In this document: positions 25,852 to 33,725 of the stretch, one piece after another
How positions within the stretch are numbered: the first letter of the stretch is position 1
Layout: each line of letters starts with the position of its first letter
Source: Seramator thermalis
GTDB lineage: Bacteria > Bacteroidota > Bacteroidia > Bacteroidales > Dysgonomonadaceae
NCBI RefSeq assembly: GCF_004138125.1
Contig: NZ_RXHS01000020.1
Coordinates: 1-40,886, forward strand
Reading direction: 5' to 3'
DNA length: 40,886 nt
Notes under the pieces: generated by a model
The model's input: only the letters and a program-made list of their open reading frames with translations
Told to the model about the DNA's origin: nothing
Databases searched by the model: none
Translations under genes and position numbers: made by a program

Positions 25852-28773
25852 CTATTTTTTCTTCAAAACAGGAAAACCCTCGAATCCCTTTTCCCATACC
25901 GATCTTCTGAATTCATCAACGGCTTCGCGATCAGCAAATTTCCCCATCCTCACTTTGTAGAGTTTGTTTTCGTAATCGACCCATACGGGCAGTCCGAAGC
26001 GATATTTCAACATATCGGCAAATTGTTCGGCATAGGTTTGGTTTCGGAAAGAACCCATTTGAAGAGAATAGAACTCTTCCGCGACGGTTTCTGAGATATC
26101 GGTTATCGTGGAGACTTGTAGTTGCTGCGTCTCAGCAACTTTTTCCCCTCCTTGCCTGTCGGCTTCGATATCCTTTTCTTTTGCTGGCTTTTCCACGAAC
26201 AATTGAAGGTCATACACGATATCTCCCAACACATCCGGTTTTATTTCGAAAGGAACATCCGCAACCGAAGCTGTCATACCAAGCCTCGCCAATTGAAGCG
26301 AATCCACTTGTGCCAAGTAATGTCCGGGCGCAAGCCCCAGATAAGTAAATCCTCCGTCGGTTTCGGTTTGTGTCGAAGCTACTTTTTCACCATTTTCCGC
26401 ATAAAAGTTCACAAGCATCCGCTCCTGACCTTTTCGACCGTTTTTTTCTTTCATAAATACCCAACCGTTAACTTCTCCCATAGGAAGAATGGGAACATCG
26501 ATTTTTCTAAATCCATTAGGGCTGACAAAAACGCGTATATTTTTGTGAACGATGCGATACGAAATCTGTTCGAGACTTTTATCATCGAGCGTCAAAAGAT
26601 AGTCGGTATAAGGTTCGAGGCCGACAATGCGGATGAGCGAATCCTTCGAATTTTGGATAATTCGCCCTCCGCTTAATCTGACGGCAAGATTTGGAGCCAA
26701 AGGTTCATTGTCCTCTCTTTTTCCATTATGATCGATATCTACAAAAGGAACGATGGTCAACCCTCCCGTACCTACCGATGGACGATCGGTGGTATGCACA
26801 TAACCGTTGCCACTGCCGAAGCCGAAACTTCCCTGAGCACCCTCGGTGGTCATGAAATCGTTATTGGATAGGCGGGTGGACAGGTTAACCTGCGAGAAAG
26901 GCAAAGTCCATCTAAAGGCGAGAGTAAGCGCCCGATAATCGGACTGAAAATTATTTTCACCGACAAGAGACAGGTAACCTTGTTGTGAAATTCGTTTCTC
27001 AAATTCTGCGCGTAATGTGACAACATTCTGATTTGTAAAGTCGAATTGACTTTGTAGCCTTGTTGTCAATCCCCACCATGTAGGCAGACCGAGTCCGAAA
27101 TTGCCATAAATATTCGGATCGTTCCCATTCATCCAATTGGCATAGGCGCTCAGATTCAAGTTAACGCGTCGGATGTAGGAAGTGAGAGTAATATCGGCAT
27201 TATTATAAGTAAAAGATGTGTAAACGTTCTGCCGAAACGAAAATCGTGAAAATACATTAAAATTCGATGAACGCAGAGGCAAAGAAAGGGTTGCTTTCCT
27301 TTCCTCCTGATAGGATACCAAAATGGCTTGTTGTCCCGGCGTATAACGCGTATAATCCAATTCCATTGACAAACCCGAAGGAAGTCGATAACTTGCGAGT
27401 GCATTTGTGCGAACACCTTTAGCATATTCTGCACTGACAAGAAAATTTCGAAACGGGGCAATCGATGCGTTAAGGAAAGGAATTTCCTTACCCGAGGTGA
27501 TCGAGGACAGATACTCCAAGCCTCCGCCTACAGTTAGATGCCGTGTTACTCCATATCGTGCTTCGGCTTTGGCAAATTGCGATCGGTCCGTATTGAGAAC
27601 GGTACCATAGCTCACATTATATTCCAACTCACCTTTCGGCAGAAAGTTGAAAGGAATGTTCAAATATTGTCGTTGAATGCGTTCTTCACCGTAAGGACCG
27701 TAGAATTTCAGCATCACCTCTGTAGATCCATACACAAGCGGAACATTAAAAATGTATAAGCCAGATGCGTCCGCCGTCTGATAATCCACGATGACATTGT
27801 TCACATAGAGTTCCACCGTCCATCCTGGCTCGGTATAATTTGTAATGGTATATTCGCCGAAGGAGCGTCGATAACGGGTTGAAGCATTCGTCACGCTGAT
27901 CCCGTCAACGGGATCGTAAATGGAAGAAATGGATGACGGAGCAATCCGTCCTGCCCTCACCTGACGAACAGCCTTTTTTTCATTATCTACCCAACGCCAA
28001 TAATAATCGAGGTTACGACTGCCGAAATCGGTTGTTGTGGAGTGATAGACTTGCATATTGGCTTCACCTCCCAACAACTGCGCACCGGTTCGCAACCACA
28101 ATTGTGTATTATCGCTGCCGGCAGTGCTTTGTGTAGAATTGAAAGCCCAGTCAACCATGCCGAAACGCCAAAGGTTGTGCTCCTGATTTAAGGTCGTATC
28201 GGCCTGTATTTGTCCTTTCAGTTGGTCGATATTTTTCCGATACTGTTGAAGCTTCATTTCGCGTATGGCAGGTAGCTCGAAGCTCGGTTTCATGGTTACC
28301 GACAAACTTCGGAAATTAAATTGGCAATTCAGTCCGAATATTTCGCCAAATAACCGGGTATCCATGAAGAGATCGGTGCCCGTCGTCATCAATTGATTTT
28401 GGTTTACCGGATAATCCTTTCCTGCAAAAGAAATCTTCTTGTTGCGATTGTCAATCACATAATGATTTTCTTCCTTTACCAAAAAACCGCTAATGGAATC
28501 GAGCGAAGCCGACGGAACTGCCTTTATTTGCAGAAAATTGAAAAATTCCGTTACAGGCAGGAGGAGATTTCCTGTTTCGTATTCGTACAACGAATTGAGC
28601 GTGACACCTCCCATTCGTTCGACACGCACATTTATCGGAATTTCTTCCAATTCACTTTCAATACTATTCTGTGCAGATATCTTAACCGAATTCTGCATGA
28701 AAAACGAAAATAGTAACGAACATCCAATTCGAAGCAGTAGAAACTTTTTTTTATGTAAGGATAGTATGAGCAA
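25852..28773 (-). CDS. Chaperone-usher pathway outer-membrane usher with C-terminal SPOR domain
   Basis: The 973-residue exported protein reads as a pilus usher. A signal peptide occupies about 1-35. An N-terminal periplasmic region (IPINVRVERMGG, FLVKEENHYVIDNRNK) precedes a barrel rich in alternating aromatic strands. The plug-like segment at about 310-350 (GWTVELYVNNVIVDY, then ASGLYIFNVPLVYGSTEV) matches the usher pattern before the FxVPY-like NIPFNFLPKGELEYN. At about 670-865 come carboxypeptidase-like modules (FVDIDHNGKREDNEP; GFTYLGLAPGHYLAQV), as in alternative and archaic ushers. Residues about 898-970 form a SPOR domain (FYSLQMGSFRNQTYAEQF, YKVRMGKFADREAVDEF), which normally binds denuded peptidoglycan. 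The start codon is TTG; no upstream ATG exists before an in-frame stop. It follows the third DUF4402 gene by 36 bases. Confidence 0.82.
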   Translation of the reverse strand: MLILSLHKKKFLLLRIGCSLLFSFFMQNSVKISAQNSIESELEEIPINVRVERMGGVTLNSLYEYETGNLLLPVTEFFNFLQIKAVPSASLDSISGFLVKEENHYVIDNRNKKISFAGKDYPVNQNQLMTTGTDLFMDTRLFGEIFGLNCQFNFRSLSVTMKPSFELPAIREMKLQQYRKNIDQLKGQIQADTTLNQEHNLWRFGMVDWAFNSTQSTAGSDNTQLWLRTGAQLLGGEANMQVYHSTTTDFGSRNLDYYWRWVDNEKKAVRQVRAGRIAPSSISSIYDPVDGISVTNASTRYRRSFGEYTITNYTEPGWTVELYVNNVIVDYQTADASGLYIFNVPLVYGSTEVMLKFYGPYGEERIQRQYLNIPFNFLPKGELEYNVSYGTVLNTDRSQFAKAEARYGVTRHLTVGGGLEYLSSITSGKEIPFLNASIAPFRNFLVSAEYAKGVRTNALASYRLPSGLSMELDYTRYTPGQQAILVSYQEERKATLSLPLRSSNFNVFSRFSFRQNVYTSFTYNNADITLTSYIRRVNLNLSAYANWMNGNDPNIYGNFGLGLPTWWGLTTRLQSQFDFTNQNVVTLRAEFEKRISQQGYLSLVGENNFQSDYRALTLAFRWTLPFSQVNLSTRLSNNDFMTTEGAQGSFGFGSGNGYVHTTDRPSVGTGGLTIVPFVDIDHNGKREDNEPLAPNLAVRLSGGRIIQNSKDSLIRIVGLEPYTDYLLTLDDKSLEQISYRIVHKNIRVFVSPNGFRKIDVPILPMGEVNGWVFMKEKNGRKGQERMLVNFYAENGEKVASTQTETDGGFTYLGLAPGHYLAQVDSLQLARLGMTASVADVPFEIKPDVLGDIVYDLQLFVEKPAKEKDIEADRQGGEKVAETQQLQVSTITDISETVAEEFYSLQMGSFRNQTYAEQFADMLKYRFGLPVWVDYENKLYKVRMGKFADREAVDEFRRSVWEKGFEGFPVLKKK

Positions 28774-28809
28774 TAGACGTAATGTAAGAGATTATCGTAT
28801 TAAAAAAAA

Positions 28810-29364
28810 TTACTCATAAGCAAATATTACCGAAAAAGTTCCTGTGTATTTGCCGGGAGGATTAATGGATGAACTTTGTACTTTTAATTTACCTCCTACA
28901 TTCACAGGATTAATAAAGGGATTTCCCCTGACTGTCACGAAAGCATTGTTAGCTTTATCGGAAGTAAAGTCTGTTACAGTCATATTCGCTTTGCCTTTAG
29001 AATGAGTTAAAGTGGCATGTGTCGGTAATATGATATGAACGATTCGATTCGGTGTCGATTTAACTTCAAATATCGCAGGGGTAGGAGTAACATCCGGAAA
29101 AATAATGATCGATCCATTAACAGAAAGTATTCCCTGTGGCGAGATAGTGATTTCTCCACCAAGAGTTCCATTTGAAAAAGAGCCAAATGATAACTGCTGA
29201 GTCACATATACTTCCATTTGGCTTGAAGGGGACGAGAATGAAGCTACCTGAGCCTGAATTTCGGTAAAAGGAATATCAACTATCCCCATTCCAACTGCGA
29301 ATGTAAAATAAAAGCGAACCCTGTTTTTTTTCTTTGCGGTGTAGAATTTTAAATATTTATTCAT
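28810..29364 (-). CDS. DUF4402 pilin-like protein encoded between chaperone and usher
   Basis: From the ATG at 29364 the protein has 184 residues. It has an N-terminal signal region (MNKYLKFYTAKKKNR, then FTFAVGMGIVDI to IQAQ) and an immunoglobulin-like β domain with DUF4402 features: LSFGSFSNGTLGGEITISPQG, then a C-terminal KYTGTFSVIFAYE. The last strand alternates hydrophobic residues and ends with a penultimate Tyr, as in pilin subunits recognised by chaperones. An ATG 24 bases upstream would overlap the chaperone gene; 29364 starts 8 bases after its stop. It diverges from the two upstream paralogues (no SATAET-like start), so it may be a tip or adaptor subunit. That role is inferred from gene position. 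Confidence 0.78.
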   Translation of the reverse strand: MNKYLKFYTAKKKNRVRFYFTFAVGMGIVDIPFTEIQAQVASFSSPSSQMEVYVTQQLSFGSFSNGTLGGEITISPQGILSVNGSIIIFPDVTPTPAIFEVKSTPNRIVHIILPTHATLTHSKGKANMTVTDFTSDKANNAFVTVRGNPFINPVNVGGKLKVQSSSINPPGKYTGTFSVIFAYE

Positions 29365-29372
29365 AAAGAATT

Positions 29373-30221
29373 TTAAGGGAACGTCCATTCTTTTTCATCG
29401 AAAAGTTGAGGTTTAGCTTCATTTGCATCGGTAAACCGTATGACTAATTTTCCTCGATCAAATTGTACTCCTTCCGGAGGCGTTAACGGGATAGAAATCT
29501 TGCGAATGGTATTGGGTGTATAAACTGCAAGACCTCTTACAAGCCCAACATTCGTTCGCTTGCCCTGCGCATCCGCGTAATCGACCGAAATATCTCCGTA
29601 AACCGACTTTGAGCCTTGTCTGTTGAGCACAAACTTCAGTGTCGGCGGTTGACCCTCGTTGGGCTCTAAAGACACATCGCTAATGGTGCACGAAGCTGTC
29701 AGATTGCCAATTCGTACGATCACCGGGATGGAAATCCCATAAATGGGGATAAGCCGGATACCTATACCGGTAGTATCGGCTGACGCTTCGTTGCCTAAAG
29801 GTTCTTGTCGGGGCACACCTCTGAAATAGAGATGCGATCGGTACTCGCCCTCTTCCTGATTAGGCATTCTTCTTACCTGCACACGCACTACTTGCGATTC
29901 GTTGGGTGCAAGCTCTATGGATCGAGGAAAGTAACGCAGGATAGGCGAAGCAAATTTTTGTCCCGGCATGGGTTCGGTTATTTCCTGCAGACTGCCGTCA
30001 TCCGTCATTCGGTATTCGATCAGGGAAATAGAGTAAAAAGCCGTATCAAGACCGATATTGGCAACCATGATTTCTTCGATTTGCTTGTTGCCTTCGAGTA
30101 CCACCCGATGCGGAGTGATCAACAAATCGCCCTGTGCCTGTATGATAAATGGAAAAAATAAAAGAAAAAGAAACACATACAACTTTTTTTGATGGCCATT
30201 ATCTCTATTTACCGACAACAT
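29373..30221 (-). CDS. Periplasmic pilus-assembly chaperone (archaic/alternative chaperone-usher type)
   Basis: The 282-residue protein has a signal peptide (about 1-30, ending IIQAQG). The mature start LLITPHRVVLEGNKQIEEIMVANIG is the first strand of a pilus chaperone, with the conserved Arg in RVVLEG that anchors the subunit C-terminus. RYFPRSIELAPNESQVVRVQVRR is the typical F1-G1/linker pattern, and GEYRSHLYFRGVP is a signature of archaic-type chaperones. A second Ig-like domain follows (about 165-280). Such chaperones donate a strand to pilin subunits and deliver them to the usher. The gene lies immediately upstream of a DUF4402 gene and the usher. It follows a terminator, so its expression may depend on read-through from the pilin genes. 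Confidence 0.88.
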   Translation of the reverse strand: MLSVNRDNGHQKKLYVFLFLLFFPFIIQAQGDLLITPHRVVLEGNKQIEEIMVANIGLDTAFYSISLIEYRMTDDGSLQEITEPMPGQKFASPILRYFPRSIELAPNESQVVRVQVRRMPNQEEGEYRSHLYFRGVPRQEPLGNEASADTTGIGIRLIPIYGISIPVIVRIGNLTASCTISDVSLEPNEGQPPTLKFVLNRQGSKSVYGDISVDYADAQGKRTNVGLVRGLAVYTPNTIRKISIPLTPPEGVQFDRGKLVIRFTDANEAKPQLFDEKEWTFP

Positions 30222-30263
30222 ATTTCAAATTTACGAGTTTATTATGTCCATTCTTTATCTCTA

Positions 30264-30290
30264 TAAAAACGGGCAGTATAAACTGCCCGC
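30264..30290 (-). terminator. Intra-operon terminator between pilin and chaperone genes
   Basis: Read on the minus strand, the stem CGGGCAGT/ACTGCCCG (30289-30282 and 30277-30270) has eight perfect pairs, a 4-base loop and a run of five T (30269-30265). It lies 27 bases after the stop of the DUF4402 gene and 43 bases before the chaperone start. It would reduce expression of the assembly genes relative to the pilins. Confidence 0.88.
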
Positions 30291-30316
30291 TACTTGAGAT
30301 CAAACGAGTTTCTTTC

Positions 30317-30829
30317 TCAATTATAAGCTGCGGTTACGGAAAACGTACCTGCATATTCACCTGCAGCCTGATTTGCGCCTACATTCAGTGTTGCTCCCAC
30401 ATTAAATGTTTCTTCACCTGAAGCACTCAATGTACCGGTAGCACTGTGGACAAATCCTTCAATTGTCATTGGATCAGATCCTGTAGGGCCCGTAAGAGAT
30501 ACACTTGAAGGAAACGATAAATAATAAGTCGCATTCGGCGAACCGATAGTTTTGAAAGCAGCTGCCTGATGATCACTTCCCTGATTGAAAAGAACTACAT
30601 CGCCGGCAGCAATTGTTCTGCTTCCATCCGTTTGAATTTGAACCTGACCTGCTGTTGAGCCAGCAATGATTTTACCGAACTGAAGATCGGCATTTTTTTC
30701 GATCGAGATGGATTTTACGATCGTAGCCGTTGCATTGGCAGATACACTCGCCTGATTTTGAGCATTCACACGTTGCGTTGCAAGCACCATTACGAAAAGG
30801 CTTGCCAATAAAAGCACTGTTTTTCTCAT
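30317..30829 (-). CDS. DUF4402 pilin-like protein
   Basis: The 170-residue exported protein has signal peptide MRKTVLLLASLFVMVLA to VNAQ. The mature part begins with a DUF4402 start, SVSANATATIVKSISI, then DLQFGKII, an AAAFKTIGSPNATYYLSFP strand and a C-terminal NVGATLNVGANQAAGEYAGT ending FSVTAAYN. Four- to five-fold alternation of small and hydrophobic residues and the penultimate Tyr fit a pilin subunit handled by the chaperone. It is 54 bases downstream of a close paralogue and directly upstream of a terminator. The arrangement of tandem major-type subunits upstream of the chaperone and usher suggests that it forms the fibre shaft. Confidence 0.85.
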   Translation of the reverse strand: MRKTVLLLASLFVMVLATQRVNAQNQASVSANATATIVKSISIEKNADLQFGKIIAGSTAGQVQIQTDGSRTIAAGDVVLFNQGSDHQAAAFKTIGSPNATYYLSFPSSVSLTGPTGSDPMTIEGFVHSATGTLSASGEETFNVGATLNVGANQAAGEYAGTFSVTAAYN

Positions 30830-30883
30830 ACTTTTTTTGTCTTTAAAAGTTAGTAAATGAATAATATTTTTTTGGATATTTTT

Positions 30884-31408
30884 TTAGTTGTATGCTACGG
30901 TAATTTTCAGATCGGTAGTATTTTTATAAATGCCTACCGCCTGATAATTATAAACATGAAGGGTTGCCCCGACCTTAATCGTCAGATTGCCATTTCCATC
31001 GAGAGTAGAAGGTGATGTGATGTTATTGTACGTAAAATTATCCACCAACATGGTTGATCCACTTCCATCTGTATTGGTTACGTTGAAAGAATAAGGGAAA
31101 GTAATCGTAAAGGTGGCATTCGGTTGGCCAATGACTTTAAATTGTGCAGCCGTAATAGCCTCTCCGGCTACCGTTGCCAATTGAACGCCCGTAGCGGCAC
31201 GTTGATTATTTACATCTACGGTAACAGTACCGCCTCCATTTTTTGGAGAAAACATACTTCCGAAATTCAAATCGGCCTCTTTGGTGATTTGAAGTCCGGT
31301 AACGATTTTAGCTGTGGTTTCTGCTGTAGCACTCACTTGTGCATTCATTTTTTGGGTTGCAACTGCCATCACGGCAAGCAAAGAAATAAGAAAAAGTAAT
31401 TTGCGCAT
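30884..31408 (-). CDS. DUF4402 pilin-like protein, first gene after the promoter
   Basis: The 174-residue exported protein has signal peptide MRKLLFLISLLAVMAVA to MNAQ. The mature region has SATAETTAKIVTGLQITKEA and DLNFGSMFSPKNGGGTVTVD, then AAQFKVIGQPNATFTITFP and a C-terminal IKVGATLHVYNYQAVGIYKN ending LKITVAYN. It shares plan and signal with the paralogue at 30317-30829, suggesting tandem duplication with divergence. A near-consensus Bacteroidetes promoter lies about 65 bases upstream. It is probably a main fibre subunit; DUF4402 has no fixed function, so the pilin role is inferred from the chaperone-usher context and the C-terminal motif. Confidence 0.85.
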   Translation of the reverse strand: MRKLLFLISLLAVMAVATQKMNAQVSATAETTAKIVTGLQITKEADLNFGSMFSPKNGGGTVTVDVNNQRAATGVQLATVAGEAITAAQFKVIGQPNATFTITFPYSFNVTNTDGSGSTMLVDNFTYNNITSPSTLDGNGNLTIKVGATLHVYNYQAVGIYKNTTDLKITVAYN

Positions 31409-31471
31409 AGAGATCTAATAAATTATTTATTTTTTTGAATAGAAAAATTATATATCTTCCGGAATTTTGCA

Positions 31472-31502
31472 CAAAGATACTACCGGAATCTTACATATCA
31501 AA
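31472..31502 (-). promoter_or_regulatory. Consensus Bacteroidetes promoter driving the DUF4402 pair
   Basis: On the minus strand the -33 box TTTG (31502-31499) and the -7 box TATCTTTG (31479-31472) are both exact matches and are exactly 19 bases apart. The expected transcript start is near 31466, giving a leader of about 55 bases before the ATG at 31408. Confidence 0.85.
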
Positions 31503-31548
31503 TTTTTCCAGATCTTTTTTTGTCAAAAATACATAAAATCAACACTAT

Positions 31549-31565
31549 CTATTATGCCATAATAG
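31549..31565. promoter_or_regulatory. 17-bp perfect palindrome upstream of the pilin promoter
   Basis: CTATTATG, one base, CATAATAG forms a perfect inverted repeat with 8-base arms. It lies 46 bases upstream of the -33 box of the pilin promoter, a fitting position for an activator or repressor dimer. No regulator gene is nearby, and AT-rich palindromes can occur by chance. Confidence 0.4.
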
Positions 31566-31747
31566 AATCTATAAGTCAGATAGTTGCTCCAGGAAACGGT
31601 TTTGCAAATTTCGGACATTCATGCGGCATCGGTTAACTCATTTTGATTTTTAATCAGAAAGAAAATAAACAAACGTTAATGCTGATTCCGAAAAGCCATA
31701 AAACGCTTTTCTAATTGTGATGATTCTTCAGGGTGCGGTTTCATGGA

Positions 31748-31793
31748 AATTTAAAACGAGTTGACAGGTTTTCCACAACTTGTCAACTCGTTT
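31748..31793 (-). terminator. Rho-independent terminator after the frameshifted DUF4402 gene
   Basis: The arms AAACGAGTTGACA (31754-31766) and TGTCAACTCGTTT (31781-31793) are perfect complements over 13 bases. Read on the minus strand the stem is followed by TTTTAAATTT. It lies 69 bases after the end of the broken DUF4402 gene and separates it from the promoter of the next two pilin genes. Confidence 0.8.
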
Positions 31794-31861
31794 GTAAGCG
31801 GACACCTAAAAATCGGATTCGATAGAAGATTTCACCGTATTCTTCATATAAACAATATCGA

Positions 31862-32403
31862 CTACTGATAAGAAACGGTTACACTAAGGCCTTCGGGACT
31901 CTCATAAATACCGATAGGCTGATTCTCTTCCAAGTGAATCGTTCCACCCACAGTTACGGTTTGTTCTCCTTTATTCGATAATCGACCCGACTCGGATGGC
32001 GTTGATTGAATTTCGTCCATAATCAGAACTTCGGATCCACTTGCCTCGTGAGTATGAGAGACGGAGGCACTACGATCGTGTAGGTGGCATGAGGCGATCC
32101 CGTAACCAAAAATTTGGCAGCAGAAACCGACTTGCCATTTGACGGACCCAACGAAACAGCTCCACGCAACAAAATACTGTTCTCTGCTTCCACCCTCACA
32201 GCTCCTTTACCCTTTCCACCGATTATGTCTCCAAATATCAGATCGGATTTTTTCTCTATTCTTATAGGATTTACAATCGTTACCGTCACATTGGCAGTTG
32301 CAGAAGCACTCTTCTCCTGCGCACAAATCTCAATTCCCCATAAACAGATCACAGACAAAAAGCCGATCCATAAAAAGAACTCAATGTTTTCCATGTTTTT
32401 CAT
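31862..32403 (-). pseudogene. Frameshifted DUF4402 pilin-like gene
   Basis: The first 126 codons (32403-32023) encode a signal (to IEICAQ) and DUF4402 sequence: SASATANVTVTIVNPIRIEKKS, DLIFGDIIGG, AAKFLVTGSPHATYTIVVP. The frame then runs into a stop after LILTRQVDPKF. The missing C-terminal half is present in another frame (about 32060-31862): ASGSEVLIMDEIQSTPSES, VTVGGTIHLEENQPIGIYE and the end GLSVTVSYQ with penultimate Tyr. A single-base loss around 32040-32062 explains this. The two halves align with the neighbouring paralogues along the whole length. It is either a recent pseudogene, an on/off variant or a sequencing error; there is no homopolymer at the break. Its own terminator follows. 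Confidence 0.8.
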
Positions 32404-32652
32404 AACTCCAAAGTATTAAACATTCATATCCCCAATTCAATAGAACGTTTACGTTCACACCAAGAGTACAACAAAGATGCCTTACATTTTGTAAAGATAG
32501 GAAATTAATTCGAAGTGCAAAACTTTTCAGTAAAAAATGGAATACAAATCGGAAAAATTTTTCTTTACACCCACAGTGATAAAACAATTTTGCAGGCTAT
32601 AAAGTTGATGCTACGTGAGAAATACTATCGGATTGTCGGTTAGTGTAGCGTA

Positions 32653-32722
32653 TGAATATCTGAGGTTCTGCCTTTCAGGCAGGTTTCCGATGCTGATCCA
32701 CCCCGCAGAATAAATTCTGCGG
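32653..32722 (-). repeat. Palindromic repeat family A, inverted copy
   Basis: GAATATCTGAGGTTCTGCCT and the following TTCAGGCAGG are the reverse complement of the end of the family A elements at 32874-33000 and 34131-34254. A second hairpin CCGCAG/CTGCGG (32703-32722) follows, as in the other copies. The similarity is partial. Confidence 0.55.
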
Positions 32723-32873
32723 TTATGAAATTTCGGCTTTCCAAGCCAAAAACATCCTCGAAAACAAAAACCCATCGCAGTCGAGACCTTCAATTCTCCA
32801 CCCTACCTTTGCCTGAAAGATAATAACCTCCATAATCATAGGTCACGACTCGTAAACAAAAAAGATAAAAGAC

Positions 32874-33000
32874 TTTGCCTGAAAGGCAACAACTTTCATA
32901 ACCGCAGGTCACCGACCTGCGGACAATAACACCACTACCCACCCCTGCCTGAAAGGCAGAACTATTGCCGCTGAAGTGAGAATATCTGCACCCGCAAAAA
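32874..33000 (+). repeat. Palindromic repeat family A, copy 1
   Basis: The element runs TTTGCCTGAAAGGCAACAAC, ATAACCGCAGGTC, a second hairpin half CCTGCGGAC, then CTGCCTGAAAGGCAGAAC and ATTGCCGCTGAA to GAATATCTGCACC. It thus holds a GCCTgaaAGGC hairpin twice and a CCGCAG/CTGCGG hairpin once. A degenerate partial copy precedes it at about 32806-32855. Confidence 0.75.
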
Positions 33001-33100
33001 ACCAAAATTCGTAATTGGTAATTCTTATTTGTTACTTCTCCACTTCTTCTCAATTCTCCATTATCCATTATCAATTGTCAATTATCAATTAATTCATAAC

Positions 33101-33570
33101 CCTTTCGTGTGGTACTGCATTAGTGTAACCACGATTGAATGAAACTTTAATTCATAAATCTAGCAGATGAAATGGATTTTGTCCCGTAGGGACAGCCTTT
33201 TGGTAGAGAAAGAGACCGAACCAAAACACAAAATCCCTCACGCTGCCGCACGAATCCTTTCGTGTGGTACTGCTTTAGTAGAACCACGATTGAATGAAAC
33301 TTTAATTCATAAATCTAGCAGATGAAATGGATTTTGTCCCGTAGGGACAACCTTTTGGTAGAGAAAGAGACCGAACCAAAACACAAAATCCCTCACGCTG
33401 CCGCACGAATCCTTTCGTGTGGTACTGCATTAGTGTAACCACGATTGAATGAAACTTTAATTCATAAATCTAGCAGATGAAATGGATTTTGTCCCGTAGG
33501 GACAGCCTTTTGGTAGAAAAAGAGACCGAACCAAAACACAAAATCCCGTAGGGATGACCCCACGCTGCCA
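33101..33570 (+). repeat. Tandem 155-bp repeat, three units
   Basis: Unit 1 is 33101-33255, unit 2 is 33256-33410, and unit 3 starts at 33411 and diverges near 33548. Each begins CCTTTCGTGTGGTACTGC and carries ATTCATAAATCTAGCAGATG, the palindrome GTCCCGTAGGGAC and AACCAAAACACAAAATCCC. Units 1 and 2 differ at only a few positions, so the duplication is recent. There are no unique spacers between units. Confidence 0.9.
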
Positions 33571-33725
33571 AACCTTGCTCCTATCCTTCATTTCAATCCA
33601 ATCCATCCATAACCCTCCTACGCTATAGCTCCGACATAGCTCCGAGGCAACTCCATGTTTCCTCCATGGGTGCTCCATGTTTCCTCTAATCCACTTCGCA
33701 GCCTGCCATCATTATTAGTATAAAC

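Noticed and set aside
30226-30233. TAAATTTG on the minus strand as a promoter for the chaperone gene
   Set aside because: It ends only 5 bases before the start codon and no TTTG box lies 19 bases upstream, so it would give a leaderless transcript.
28810-31408. DUF4402 proteins as type V (FimA/Mfa1) pilins
   Set aside because: They have ordinary signal peptides without a lipobox, are half the size, and sit with a chaperone and an usher.
33101-33570. Possible CRISPR-like array
   Set aside because: The units are 155 bases, directly adjacent, with no unique spacers and no cas genes nearby; they are plain tandem repeats.
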